From contig JBAWAP010000366.1 in assembly GCA_049589355.1 (NCBI GenBank), positions 1-10,651 on the forward strand: 10,651 nt of DNA, in the 5' to 3' direction. Position 1 is the first letter of the stretch; each line of letters begins with the position of its first letter. The position numbers and the translations under genes were made by a program. Under the pieces are notes generated by a model. The model was not told the DNA's origin, made no database searches, and worked only from the letters and a program-made list of their open reading frames with translations. This document shows positions 1 through 7,156 of the stretch, in pieces. Source of the DNA: JBAWAP01 sp049589355. Its GTDB lineage: Bacteria > Chloroflexota > Anaerolineae > VGOG01.

Positions 1-159
1 CTCATACCGTGAGTCATCGACTCTGAGGTCAAGAAAGCCATCTGGATGGCGTTGATAAAGCTGCGAACAAACCGGACAAGTAGCGCCGGTGGAATCAATG
101 GTCAGAGATCCATGGCACTGAGGGCACACCAGTAATCTTTGTGCATTCATGCCTGACAT
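1..159 (-). CDS. N-terminal fragment with Trm112-like zinc ribbon, probably a SAM-dependent methyltransferase (runs off the window edge)
   Basis: Fifty-three residues are visible; the gene continues beyond base 1 with no stop. Counting from the ATG at 159, two CPxC knuckles (C12/C15 and C28/C31) form a four-cysteine zinc ribbon, followed by a Y-Q-R-H-P-D-G-F-L-D-L-R segment. In many bacterial proteins this short ribbon, ending in a G-(F/I)-x-D-L-R stretch, precedes a class I methyltransferase domain (Trm112-like N-terminus). Here the catalytic part lies outside the window, so the methyltransferase call is inference. A second in-frame ATG at 150 is an alternative start; neither has a strong Shine-Dalgarno sequence. 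The start lies 8 bp after the stop of the DUF218 gene, so it is probably the next gene of the same operon. A small standalone zinc-ribbon protein is the main alternative. Confidence 0.7.
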   Translation of the reverse strand, partial: MSGMNAQRLLVCPQCHGSLTIDSTGATCPVCSQLYQRHPDGFLDLRVDDSRYE

Positions 160-167
160 TTTTTCAC

Positions 168-824
168 TTATCTATAGCCAGCGAGATACAGCGCGAGCTT
201 GAGGTACTCCGTCCACGTATCCCGCAGGCCGTCCCGCGTCTGCCACCAGGAATCAGGGTGGTACTCACTCTCGTTCGCCGGCCGGACCATCACCGCGATG
301 CCGGTGTTGCGAAACGCGTCCCGGAAGGCCATCCGCGCCCGGCGGGTGTGGAAGGGGTCGGTGACGACGATGAGGGAGCGTAGGCCGCGCTCCTCGCTCA
401 GTTGGCGGATAGCCAGGGCTTCTTCGTAGGTGGTCTCAGCAATACCTGGCGCCGTCAGGATTTGGTCTTCAGGAACTCCTTGCCACATCGCCTCGGTCTT
501 CATCAATTCGGCGTACTCGGCCCGGATGCCTGGGATGTTGAGCCGGTTGTTGGTGACGATGAACCACGGGGCATAGTCGGACTCGAACAGCTTCGCCCCG
601 GACTCCACCCGCTCCCTGCCACCCCCGCCCAGGACCACGATGGCATCAGCCGGTTGCAGTGGGTCGGCGACGACGAGGAAATCACCGACGAAAGGGAGCC
701 AGAGGGAGCGGCCCAGAAGCACCGCCACCACGGCGCCCACTGCCACGAAGAAAATTATCCATCGTTGCCTGGGCAACCGCTGTGGTTCGTCGTCTGCGGT
801 CTGTGATCGGTGTACGTCGGTCAT
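168..824 (-). CDS. DUF218 / YdcF-SanA-ElyC family membrane-anchored protein
   Basis: The protein has 218 residues from the ATG at 824. A charged N-terminus of about 21 residues is followed by one hydrophobic segment (about 22-39), then a soluble alpha/beta domain. DUF218 signatures are visible: A-D-A-I-V-V-L-G-G-G (59-68), the E-T-T-Y-E-E-A variant of the family's E-N-T-x-x-E-A motif (130-136), and V-V-T-D-P-F-H-T-R-R-A (153-163). Members such as SanA, ElyC and YdcF are linked to envelope integrity or polysaccharide biogenesis; the biochemical role is poorly defined, and E. coli YdcF has been reported to bind S-adenosylmethionine. A GTG at 830 could add two residues, but ATG 824 is preferred: it overlaps the upstream TGA as ATGA and has GGGAGGT six bases before it. 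The position at the end of a glycosyltransferase series suggests a late step in envelope glycan assembly (inference). Confidence 0.9.
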   Translation of the reverse strand: MTDVHRSQTADDEPQRLPRQRWIIFFVAVGAVVAVLLGRSLWLPFVGDFLVVADPLQPADAIVVLGGGGRERVESGAKLFESDYAPWFIVTNNRLNIPGIRAEYAELMKTEAMWQGVPEDQILTAPGIAETTYEEALAIRQLSEERGLRSLIVVTDPFHTRRARMAFRDAFRNTGIAVMVRPANESEYHPDSWWQTRDGLRDTWTEYLKLALYLAGYR

Positions 825-1942
825 CCACACACCTCCCGATACACCGCCACCGTTTCCCTGGCGGTCCGTTCCCAGGTGAACTGCTGGGCCCGTTCCAATC
901 CCTTTTCCCGCAGTTGCTCCTGCAGTTCGACGTCCGTCAGCACCCGCTGCATGGCCTCCGCCAGCCCTTCCACGTCGTAGGGGTCTACCGTGATGGCGGC
1001 ATCCCCCACCACCTCGGGCAGCGAGGCTGCGTTGGAGCAGACCACCGGCGTGCCGCAGGCCATGGCCTCCAGCGGCGGCAGGCCGAAGCCCTCGTAGAGG
1101 GAGGGAAAGACGAACAGGTCGGCCAAGTTGTAGAAGAGAGCCAGGTCCTCATCGGGAACGTGGTCGTAGAAGAGAACAACATCAGCGAGGCCCATCTGTC
1201 GGACTTGGCGGTGCAGTTGTTCGGCCTGGGGCAGGTACTCCGGCGAGCCGATCTTGATGAGCCTGGCTTCCGGCAGCGCCTCCAGAACCTGGGCAAAGGC
1301 ACGGATGAGCCGCGGGAGGTTCTTCCTTGGGTTCTCCGAGCCCACATACAAGATATAACGGAAGTGACTGTCTAGATCATAGCGGCTGCGGAAATCCTCC
1401 GGCACCGGGAGCGGCCGGAAAAGGTCGTGCTCCACACCAAGAGGCACGACAAGGACCTTCTCCGCCGGGCAGCCCAGCGTCTCGACGACGGTCTTCTTTG
1501 TGAAATGGGAGTCGCTGATCAGAACATCCGCCCGTTTCAGACCCAACATCGCCATCCGGTCAAAGAAGAGGTCAAACGGGTGGCGAAAGGTGCTCTGGCC
1601 CTTGTCGTGCCGGACCAGGAAGGGCACAACGTCGTGCACCGTGACAAGGCAGGGGTGGCAGCGCGGGTTAACCCACAGGAGCATAGCCATCTGCTGGGCC
1701 GTCAGGTGCTTGATACCGTCTTTGCTAAGCGGCGCTGCCAGCGGGTAGGTAGTGAAAAAGGTCTGCACGTCGAAACCGAAGAGACTGAAAAGCTTGTGCG
1801 CGGCCCGCAGCGGCAGGGGGTAAGTCGGCCTTGCCAGGGAGTAGGCGATACCAGCCCTTGTCAGGGCCTGGCACAGGCACTCTGTGTAGCGGGCCAGGCC
1901 GATCATCTGCTTGTATGGTCGTACCAGGAGTTGAATCCTCAA
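821..1942 (-). CDS. GT4 family glycosyltransferase (mannosyltransferase-like, GT-B fold)
   Basis: This 373-residue protein has normal GT4 length and no membrane segment, so it should transfer a sugar from a nucleotide donor in the cytoplasm. The acceptor half has V-H-D-V-V-P-F (102-108), the histidine segment common in mannosyltransferase-like GT4 enzymes, and S-D-S-H-F-T (143-148). The donor half begins with L-Y-V-G-S-E-N-P-R-K-N-L (198-209). The E-x7-E motif is intact as E284-G-F-G-L-P-P-L-E292, followed by A-M-A-C-G-T-P-V-V (293-301) and a S-L-P-E-V-V-G-D-A-A segment. The start is a TTG at 1942 with GGGAG nine bases upstream; an in-frame TAG at 1966-1964 rules out a longer form, and M-R-I-Q-L-L-V fits the first beta strand. 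It follows the GT2 gene by 33 bp and overlaps the DUF218 start by ATGA. Sugar specificity cannot be read from the sequence. Confidence 0.92.
   Translation of the reverse strand: MRIQLLVRPYKQMIGLARYTECLCQALTRAGIAYSLARPTYPLPLRAAHKLFSLFGFDVQTFFTTYPLAAPLSKDGIKHLTAQQMAMLLWVNPRCHPCLVTVHDVVPFLVRHDKGQSTFRHPFDLFFDRMAMLGLKRADVLISDSHFTKKTVVETLGCPAEKVLVVPLGVEHDLFRPLPVPEDFRSRYDLDSHFRYILYVGSENPRKNLPRLIRAFAQVLEALPEARLIKIGSPEYLPQAEQLHRQVRQMGLADVVLFYDHVPDEDLALFYNLADLFVFPSLYEGFGLPPLEAMACGTPVVCSNAASLPEVVGDAAITVDPYDVEGLAEAMQRVLTDVELQEQLREKGLERAQQFTWERTARETVAVYREVCG
831..837 (-). promoter_or_regulatory. Ribosome binding site for the DUF218 gene
   Basis: On the minus strand GGGAGGT stands six bases upstream of the ATG at 824-822. 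This favours that ATG over the GTG at 830, which begins directly next to the motif. The site lies inside the 3' end of the preceding glycosyltransferase gene, so translation of the two is probably coupled. Confidence 0.7.
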
Positions 1943-1975
1943 AACCGTTCTCTCCCAAACTCCCTAAGGTGATAT

Positions 1976-3073
1976 CTACAAGCCCATCGCTTGGCAGAGC
2001 CATCGCGCCACGCGATGATTGAGCAAGAACAGGACATTGCAGACTGCGACCGCAGCGCGTCCAACAGCACCTCCCGTCACCATTCTCGGCTCGAGCCGAT
2101 AGGTGCGCTCTTTCAGGATCGCGGCATCTGGCACCTTTCTCCCTGCCTGTGTCCTCGCGTGGAGCCTGCTAATCTCACGCAGATGGGTGATAACCCAGAA
2201 GTTAGCCCGCACCTTAGCTTGCACCCCTCTCCATCCGTACGCCAGCGCGAGCCCCCACTCGATCAGTTCGGCCAGCAAGAGAGCCGGCACCAGGAGAATC
2301 AGCGTGGGCCCTCGCCAGTTCTTTAATAACGTGATGTACCTGTTGCACATAGAGTAGTAAAGCCGGGATGGATTTGATCGGCAAGGGCGATAGTCGTGGT
2401 AGACCACAGAGTCAGGCACGTAGAAACACTTGTATCCCGCCAGTTGTGCCCGCCACGAGAGGTCCGTCTCTTCGTAGTACATGTAGAACGTCTCATCGAA
2501 GCCGCCCAGCTCTTCCCACACCTCTCGCCGCAGGGCGAAAGAGGTACCTGCTACCGCACCGACCTCTTGAGGGGTAGCCATGTCACTGGCAGGGGAAAGA
2601 AAGCCCCGGCCAAAGACCAAACCAGTGTAGTGCACGGCCTGGCCACAGAGGTGAATCCGGTCGGGCTGCGACATCAGCAGGACCTTCGACGTGGTCAGGC
2701 CGACTGAACCCCCTTCGTTGAGCCTCCGAACCAAGACGAGCAACCAGCCCGGCTCCACGCGGGTATCCTGGTTTAGAAACACCAGCACACGACCGGCTGC
2801 CATTTCGGCGCCCTGATTGCATGCCGCAGCAAATCCGCGGTTCTCAGAGTTTCTGACCAGGGTTACCTCGGGAAAGCGTTTCTCAATGAGATCGGGGCTC
2901 CCATCGGTAGATCCGTTGTCCACAACAATCACTTCGCAGTCCTGGCCTGCTTCCCTGAACACGGAGTGAAGGCAACCTTCCAGGTAGCGAAGGCCCTCAT
3001 AGGTTACGATAACAACACTTGTCAGTGGCGGCATAGGAGAGACAACTGCTATTTGTTCCGGCACTACCAGCAC
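1976..3073 (-). CDS. GT2 family glycosyltransferase (rhamnosyltransferase-like, GT-A fold)
   Basis: The protein is up to 365 residues. An N-terminal GT-A domain opens with S-V-V-I-V-T-Y-E (19-26). It carries V-V-D-N-G-S-T-D-G (50-58, nucleotide-binding aspartate), N-R-G-F-A-A-A-C-N-Q-G (78-88), the N-x-D metal site in F-L-N-Q-D-T-R (99-105), and A-G-T-S-F-A-L-R-R-E-V-W (175-186). G-G-F-D-E-T-F followed by Y-E-E-T-D-L (200-205) holds the likely catalytic acidic residues. This order is typical of WbbL-like rhamnosyltransferases, though the sugar is not proven. The C-terminal 110 residues contain hydrophobic stretches (about 256-280 and 335-352), which suggest membrane association. The longest start is a GTG at 3073, 2 bp after the preceding stop; an ATG at 3034 would still give the whole catalytic domain, and neither has a clear Shine-Dalgarno sequence. 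Confidence 0.92.
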   Translation of the reverse strand: MLVVPEQIAVVSPMPPLTSVVIVTYEGLRYLEGCLHSVFREAGQDCEVIVVDNGSTDGSPDLIEKRFPEVTLVRNSENRGFAAACNQGAEMAAGRVLVFLNQDTRVEPGWLLVLVRRLNEGGSVGLTTSKVLLMSQPDRIHLCGQAVHYTGLVFGRGFLSPASDMATPQEVGAVAGTSFALRREVWEELGGFDETFYMYYEETDLSWRAQLAGYKCFYVPDSVVYHDYRPCRSNPSRLYYSMCNRYITLLKNWRGPTLILLVPALLLAELIEWGLALAYGWRGVQAKVRANFWVITHLREISRLHARTQAGRKVPDAAILKERTYRLEPRMVTGGAVGRAAVAVCNVLFLLNHRVARWLCQAMGL

Positions 3074-3075
3074 AG

Positions 3076-4641
3076 TCAGCGTTGGTAGGGGGTCTTGGGC
3101 CTTGTATGATAGAGTTGTGCCTGCCCACTGTCGTAGACCCTCAGATCCCCCTCAAGGTTGGGAAGCGCAAAGCCCACTCGCGTTCTCCATGCCTCCAACA
3201 GGTCGGATACCAGGAAATAGCGCGTAGTGGAACCAACGTCACCCCAATAGCTCTCAACTGCAACCCTATCCCAGTCGTGATACGCCACCACCGGTGCACT
3301 GACGCGTCCGTCGGCACCAATCCACATCTGCGCGTAGTGCAAATGCTTTTCGACCCACTGCGCAGCAATGTCTTCACCACTAGAATAGAACAGCCACTTA
3401 TTGCTCAGTAGCGGTTCGTTGGTGATCTTCACCAGAGATGCGCCCGAGAAGATCAGGATACATACCGCCATAGATGCGGTAGCGACCCGGCCCGCGACCC
3501 TGCTACCGTGATAGGCCCGCCGAAGGACCTGGACCAGACCGCCCGCACACAGGGGGATCGCAGCGACCATCAGGTGCGGGAATATCCGGACCTGAAGGTT
3601 AGCTGACAGCACGCCAGCAAAGTCGAGGATCACCGAGACTGCAAGCAGAACAGCGAAAGCAGCGTACAGCAGCCACAGGAGCAGGTCTGGGGGGACAAGG
3701 CGACCACGGCGGAGTATCAGGGCCTTCGTTTGCCGCACCCACGCCACAAAAGAAAGAAGCAAGACGAGCCAATTGAAGAGGGTGAGGAGTACATACGTGG
3801 CCGGGCTCGGCCAGGTGGCTCCAACGTATGCATAGGGACTCTGCGTTATTTCGACGTCAAGTAAGAAAGCAGCAGTCTGGTTTACGATCCCCCGCAGTAC
3901 CCTGACCGAGTAGAGGGCTGGTGGATATAGGTAAAAGAGAAACAGGAAGAGAAGTATGAAGCAGGAAATGGCAATATACAGAAGACGTTTCAAGTGGGAC
4001 ATACTGCCAGACTCGTTATCTCCCCACCATTGTCTGACGATTTGCCCACCCAAGAAGCCAAAAGCTATGCCAAAGATGTAATTCGAGGCAAAGAAGGAAT
4101 TGGTCGTGATTAGCCCGAACGCCACCGGGTAGAGCAGAGAGGCCCACTTGACGAACGACCATCCGGCATGGGCGGATCTGAAGCTGCGAGCGAGGACGAA
4201 AAGCGCACAAAGGGCGAACATCCAGGTGACCTTGGCATGGCTGCTGCGTACCGCCTCGAAGAAGAACTCCGGCTGCAGGCACAGGAAGAGAGTGGACAGC
4301 AAGGCAACGTTCCCATCGCCAGTAAGGGCGCGGAATGCAGCAAAGGAGACCGGAATCAGCAGAGCAACCAAAAACGGTTGGACAGATCGCTGCAAGGTCT
4401 CCACCGGAACTCCCCCTAGATGAGCCAGAAACACGTTGAGAGAGGGATAAGCAAAACCATAGGCATAAGCCCCGGACGCCGGCACAAGAGTTGCTTCGTC
4501 GTAAGTGCCTTGCGAAATCACAGTTAGTTTGGCAGCATCAAGCTCCAGCCACCCACCTGCAAACCGCGTGGTGATGTACACCGGAACGGCCAGGACATAG
4601 AGTGTTAAAAGAAGCAGGATTACCTTGGTTCGTGCTCGCAT
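3076..4641 (-). CDS. Polytopic inner-membrane protein, GT-C- or polymerase-like outline, family not recognised
   Basis: From the ATG at 4641 the protein has 521 residues; an ATG at 4680 would add 13 and overlap the previous gene by 32 bp. I prefer 4641, 7 bp past the previous stop, because M-R-A-R-T-K-V leads straight into the first hydrophobic helix, but no good Shine-Dalgarno sequence decides it. In the long-form numbering I see about ten or eleven membrane segments, roughly at 18-38, 100-118, 125-137, 152-166, 176-192, 198-212, 233-252, 294-314, 331-352, 366-384 and 398-416. A soluble, probably extracytoplasmic tail spans about 420-534. The first large loop holds acidic residues (E46, D48, D61, E62), the place where GT-C enzymes carry catalytic acids. 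A lipid-linked sugar transferase, a Wzy-like polymerase or a membrane partner of the adjacent exported protein are all possible; no family motif settles it. Confidence 0.85.
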   Translation of the reverse strand: MRARTKVILLLLTLYVLAVPVYITTRFAGGWLELDAAKLTVISQGTYDEATLVPASGAYAYGFAYPSLNVFLAHLGGVPVETLQRSVQPFLVALLIPVSFAAFRALTGDGNVALLSTLFLCLQPEFFFEAVRSSHAKVTWMFALCALFVLARSFRSAHAGWSFVKWASLLYPVAFGLITTNSFFASNYIFGIAFGFLGGQIVRQWWGDNESGSMSHLKRLLYIAISCFILLFLFLFYLYPPALYSVRVLRGIVNQTAAFLLDVEITQSPYAYVGATWPSPATYVLLTLFNWLVLLLSFVAWVRQTKALILRRGRLVPPDLLLWLLYAAFAVLLAVSVILDFAGVLSANLQVRIFPHLMVAAIPLCAGGLVQVLRRAYHGSRVAGRVATASMAVCILIFSGASLVKITNEPLLSNKWLFYSSGEDIAAQWVEKHLHYAQMWIGADGRVSAPVVAYHDWDRVAVESYWGDVGSTTRYFLVSDLLEAWRTRVGFALPNLEGDLRVYDSGQAQLYHTRPKTPYQR

Positions 4642-4648
4642 AGGACAA

Positions 4649-7156
4649 TTATGAGGATTCCGGAAACTCTTGCTGGGCATCGCCTTTCAACTGCAAAGCC
4701 CACAAGATGGCCGCGCTGGCAGCCAGCAGAGTGATGCTGACGAAGGGAACCACCACTCCCGGCCAAACTCTGCCTCCCAGGGACAGTAGCCAGCGCAGGG
4801 ACGGGGTGGGCCTGCGTTCGACTTCAACCCTGGTGGTGGCGAGCACCTGGTGCGGTACGGGATTGTCGGCAGCAGGCCCGCAGCCTGCTTCGACACGCCC
4901 TTCCCATGTCCCGGCTGCGCGGGGTAACCAGTCCCAGGCGACCGGTTGGCTGCCCTCGCCAGGCACCAGGGCCACCATCGTCGTCAGCACATCTTGTTGA
5001 CCCTCTGGGCCGTTGAACGTGGCACAGACCGGTACGTCGTGCACATCCTCCAGCCCATCGTTCCCAATCCCGACCTCCACGGAGGTCCACTCCAGTTCTC
5101 GTACTGAACCTTCTGGCGCGCCCACCTGGAACTTGATGGCGCGTAATGAGGCCGGGGTCAGGGGACGTACAGAGAGTCGATCGCCGTCGTAAGCCAGCAC
5201 GTAGGCCCTGGGCTCTGTCATGAATAGCTGCAAGTTCTCCGGGTCGGAACGCACCTCAAAACCAGGCTGAAGCTCCAGAACGAAGCGAAAGCCCTCCTCT
5301 GTGAGCCGGAAGTCACGCATAGAGGCGCCTTCAATCTGTGTGGTTGGGCCGGCGAACTGGGCTAGCATAGCCTCGAAATCGCCCGGCACAAAGCTGCGCC
5401 CATGGTTTTTCAGCATTTGGCCCAGGGCCAGCCATTCATCGTGATTGCGGGGAGGGAGAATCTCGAATAGCGAAGGGGGAGTCTGGGTGCGCTTAAGCAA
5501 GACGAGTCGATCCACTACGTCAGTAAGGATCAGATGGCCCGGCGCCGCGTTCAACTGGCGGCGTAACTGTCCATCCTCCAGATAGCGCCATTCGTCCAAA
5601 TAAGGATCATCGTCCCGGTTAGCGTAGCGAATCTCCTTGTTTCCTGCAGCGTTCCAGACCCCCTGGATCGCTCTACGCAAGTGCAGCCTGGCATCTATCG
5701 GCGAGAAGTAGAGGTAAGGATGATCTTGCAAATAACCAAACTCCCCCCGCATTCCCTGTCTGATGTCTCGATAGAACTGGTCCGGTGGCGGTGGAAGTAT
5801 TATCCGCCCCATCAAATAGTTGCGTAAATCCTGCTGAGATCCCTCAATCCAGGTAGTCCGGTCACCTACATCAGACTGAACAACGTTTGTGGCAGCCCAC
5901 TCATAGATGCCCTCGCTGCTCGGAGAACCGCCGCCCTCATCCGCTACCAACGTACCCCAGGCCCAGGTGTGGTCGCTGACCCAGGCCGGCAGTTCTTGGT
6001 AAGGCACCATTTGAATGCCGAAGTCGTTGAACCAGACTGACGAAGTTACTTGGTTCCTCCCGGCCAGAGAGATCTTATAATTCCAGTAGAGACCCGGCCC
6101 GTTTGATTGGTTCCATGAATAACGAATATCATTCATAGGAGTCAACGATGTGCCAATATCCAGGTATCCATCATGTGGTCCGAAGTATTCCAAGCGGATA
6201 TGCAACTCTGGCCAGTTATCATGATCATCAGCAAGATCATAGTAAGCCATCGGATTCTCGAAATTGGCGTAATTTACCCGGCCTTCCTCCCAGCGATTCC
6301 ATCCCAACATGAAATAGCCTGCTTCGGTCGGATAGCCACTGATGTCCTTGCCAATACTTATCCCTACCACTTTCACCTTTTCCCAGTCCACGGCCACAAA
6401 AGGCAGTGAAGCAAACTTGTTGCCCTTCTTGACATCATCGAACCGATCTGCTCGCGACAGAAATGGCCAGAAGATATAGTCCGTGGAAAGTGCAGGCCTG
6501 GAGTTTGTCGAGTTTACCCACATTCCAGACTCAGGTCCTCTTGTCCTTTCCTCGCTCCTGGCAGGACCGAAGAGGTTCCAGACTTCGTATTCGGGAACTC
6601 CATCATGGTCTCTATCAACGATTTCCGACCAATAGTCAGTGTTGCCAGATAGGAAGAAACGCAGGTTGTGGTTGGGAAAGCCATCCGACAACAGCCAAGA
6701 GCCATCAGCCTCTACTCTTAAAGCCCAATCGCCGATCTCGCTTAGGACGACATTCTTGCCGTTGAACTCGTATGAGACTCGACTGTCTCCGTCTTGATCA
6801 TCGTAAAAAAAAGCCACCATGCGTCCATCATGCTGCTCAAACCGTATCACCAGTTGAGCAGTCCCATCTGCTCCTACATCAAAAATCCAGGTGTCGTTAA
6901 CGAAGTCAGTCACGCGCATCCATTCATTGCCCACCCGCATGTCATGGCCACCATCATACACGTAAACACAATCATGCTGAGTGGCGTAAGAGCAGTCAAT
7001 CGTGGTGATATCCGGCACGCCGTCACGATCCAAGTCAGATTGAGTGATCTGAAAGACTTGCACGCCGGCCTGATCGGCCTTAGCTGCGTGCACTGGCCCA
7101 ATCAAAAATAGCGCCACAATTGTCAATAACCACCACTTTGAATAGCAACCTTTCAT
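4649..7156 (-). CDS. Large exported protein with Ca-binding-like motifs, CARDB/Ig-like module and C-terminal membrane anchor; function unknown
   Basis: The protein has 835 residues. A signal peptide is clear: K2, hydrophobic core at about 9-22, and likely cleavage after V-H-A (22-24). The N-terminal part holds acidic loops resembling dockerin or thrombospondin type 3 calcium sites: D-L-D-R-D-G-V-P-D-I (41-50), D-D-Q-D-G-D-S-R-V (119-127) and D-R-D-H-D-G-V-P-E-Y (181-190). The middle (about 210-480) is rich in W, Y, N and D, which recalls carbohydrate-binding beta proteins, but I recognise no family or catalytic motif. Residues 685-780 look like a CARDB/Ig-like domain (V-E-V-G-I-G-N-D-G-L-E-D-V, then V-P-G-E-G-S-Q-P-V and W-D-W-L-P). 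A hydrophobic segment (about 799-822) and a short K/D/E-rich tail follow, so most of the protein should lie outside the membrane. The start is supported by AAGGGG eight bases upstream and an ATGA overlap. It may bind, anchor or process the glycan made here (inference). Confidence 0.9.
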   Translation of the reverse strand: MKGCYSKWWLLTIVALFLIGPVHAAKADQAGVQVFQITQSDLDRDGVPDITTIDCSYATQHDCVYVYDGGHDMRVGNEWMRVTDFVNDTWIFDVGADGTAQLVIRFEQHDGRMVAFFYDDQDGDSRVSYEFNGKNVVLSEIGDWALRVEADGSWLLSDGFPNHNLRFFLSGNTDYWSEIVDRDHDGVPEYEVWNLFGPARSEERTRGPESGMWVNSTNSRPALSTDYIFWPFLSRADRFDDVKKGNKFASLPFVAVDWEKVKVVGISIGKDISGYPTEAGYFMLGWNRWEEGRVNYANFENPMAYYDLADDHDNWPELHIRLEYFGPHDGYLDIGTSLTPMNDIRYSWNQSNGPGLYWNYKISLAGRNQVTSSVWFNDFGIQMVPYQELPAWVSDHTWAWGTLVADEGGGSPSSEGIYEWAATNVVQSDVGDRTTWIEGSQQDLRNYLMGRIILPPPPDQFYRDIRQGMRGEFGYLQDHPYLYFSPIDARLHLRRAIQGVWNAAGNKEIRYANRDDDPYLDEWRYLEDGQLRRQLNAAPGHLILTDVVDRLVLLKRTQTPPSLFEILPPRNHDEWLALGQMLKNHGRSFVPGDFEAMLAQFAGPTTQIEGASMRDFRLTEEGFRFVLELQPGFEVRSDPENLQLFMTEPRAYVLAYDGDRLSVRPLTPASLRAIKFQVGAPEGSVRELEWTSVEVGIGNDGLEDVHDVPVCATFNGPEGQQDVLTTMVALVPGEGSQPVAWDWLPRAAGTWEGRVEAGCGPAADNPVPHQVLATTRVEVERRPTPSLRWLLSLGGRVWPGVVVPFVSITLLAASAAILWALQLKGDAQQEFPESS
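6805..6812. repeat. Homopolymer run of eight A (T8 on the coding strand)
   Basis: Eight consecutive A on the plus strand read as T8 on the coding strand, giving G-G-C-T8-A-C, i.e. Ala-Phe-Phe-Tyr near residue 116 of the 835-residue exported protein. The frame is intact in this copy. Runs of this length can slip in replication or transcription, and are also sequencing weak points. Confidence 0.7.

Noticed and set aside
659..1375. Plus-strand open frame of 238 codons opposite the DUF218 and GT4 genes
   Set aside because: It is antisense to two genes with clear family motifs, lies in the GC-richest part where long chance frames are expected, and its translation is rich in R, G, H and P with no recognisable domain.
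1427..1972. Plus-strand open frame of 181 codons opposite the GT4 gene
   Set aside because: Fully antisense to a well-supported GT4 gene; the translation shows no motif or plausible fold.
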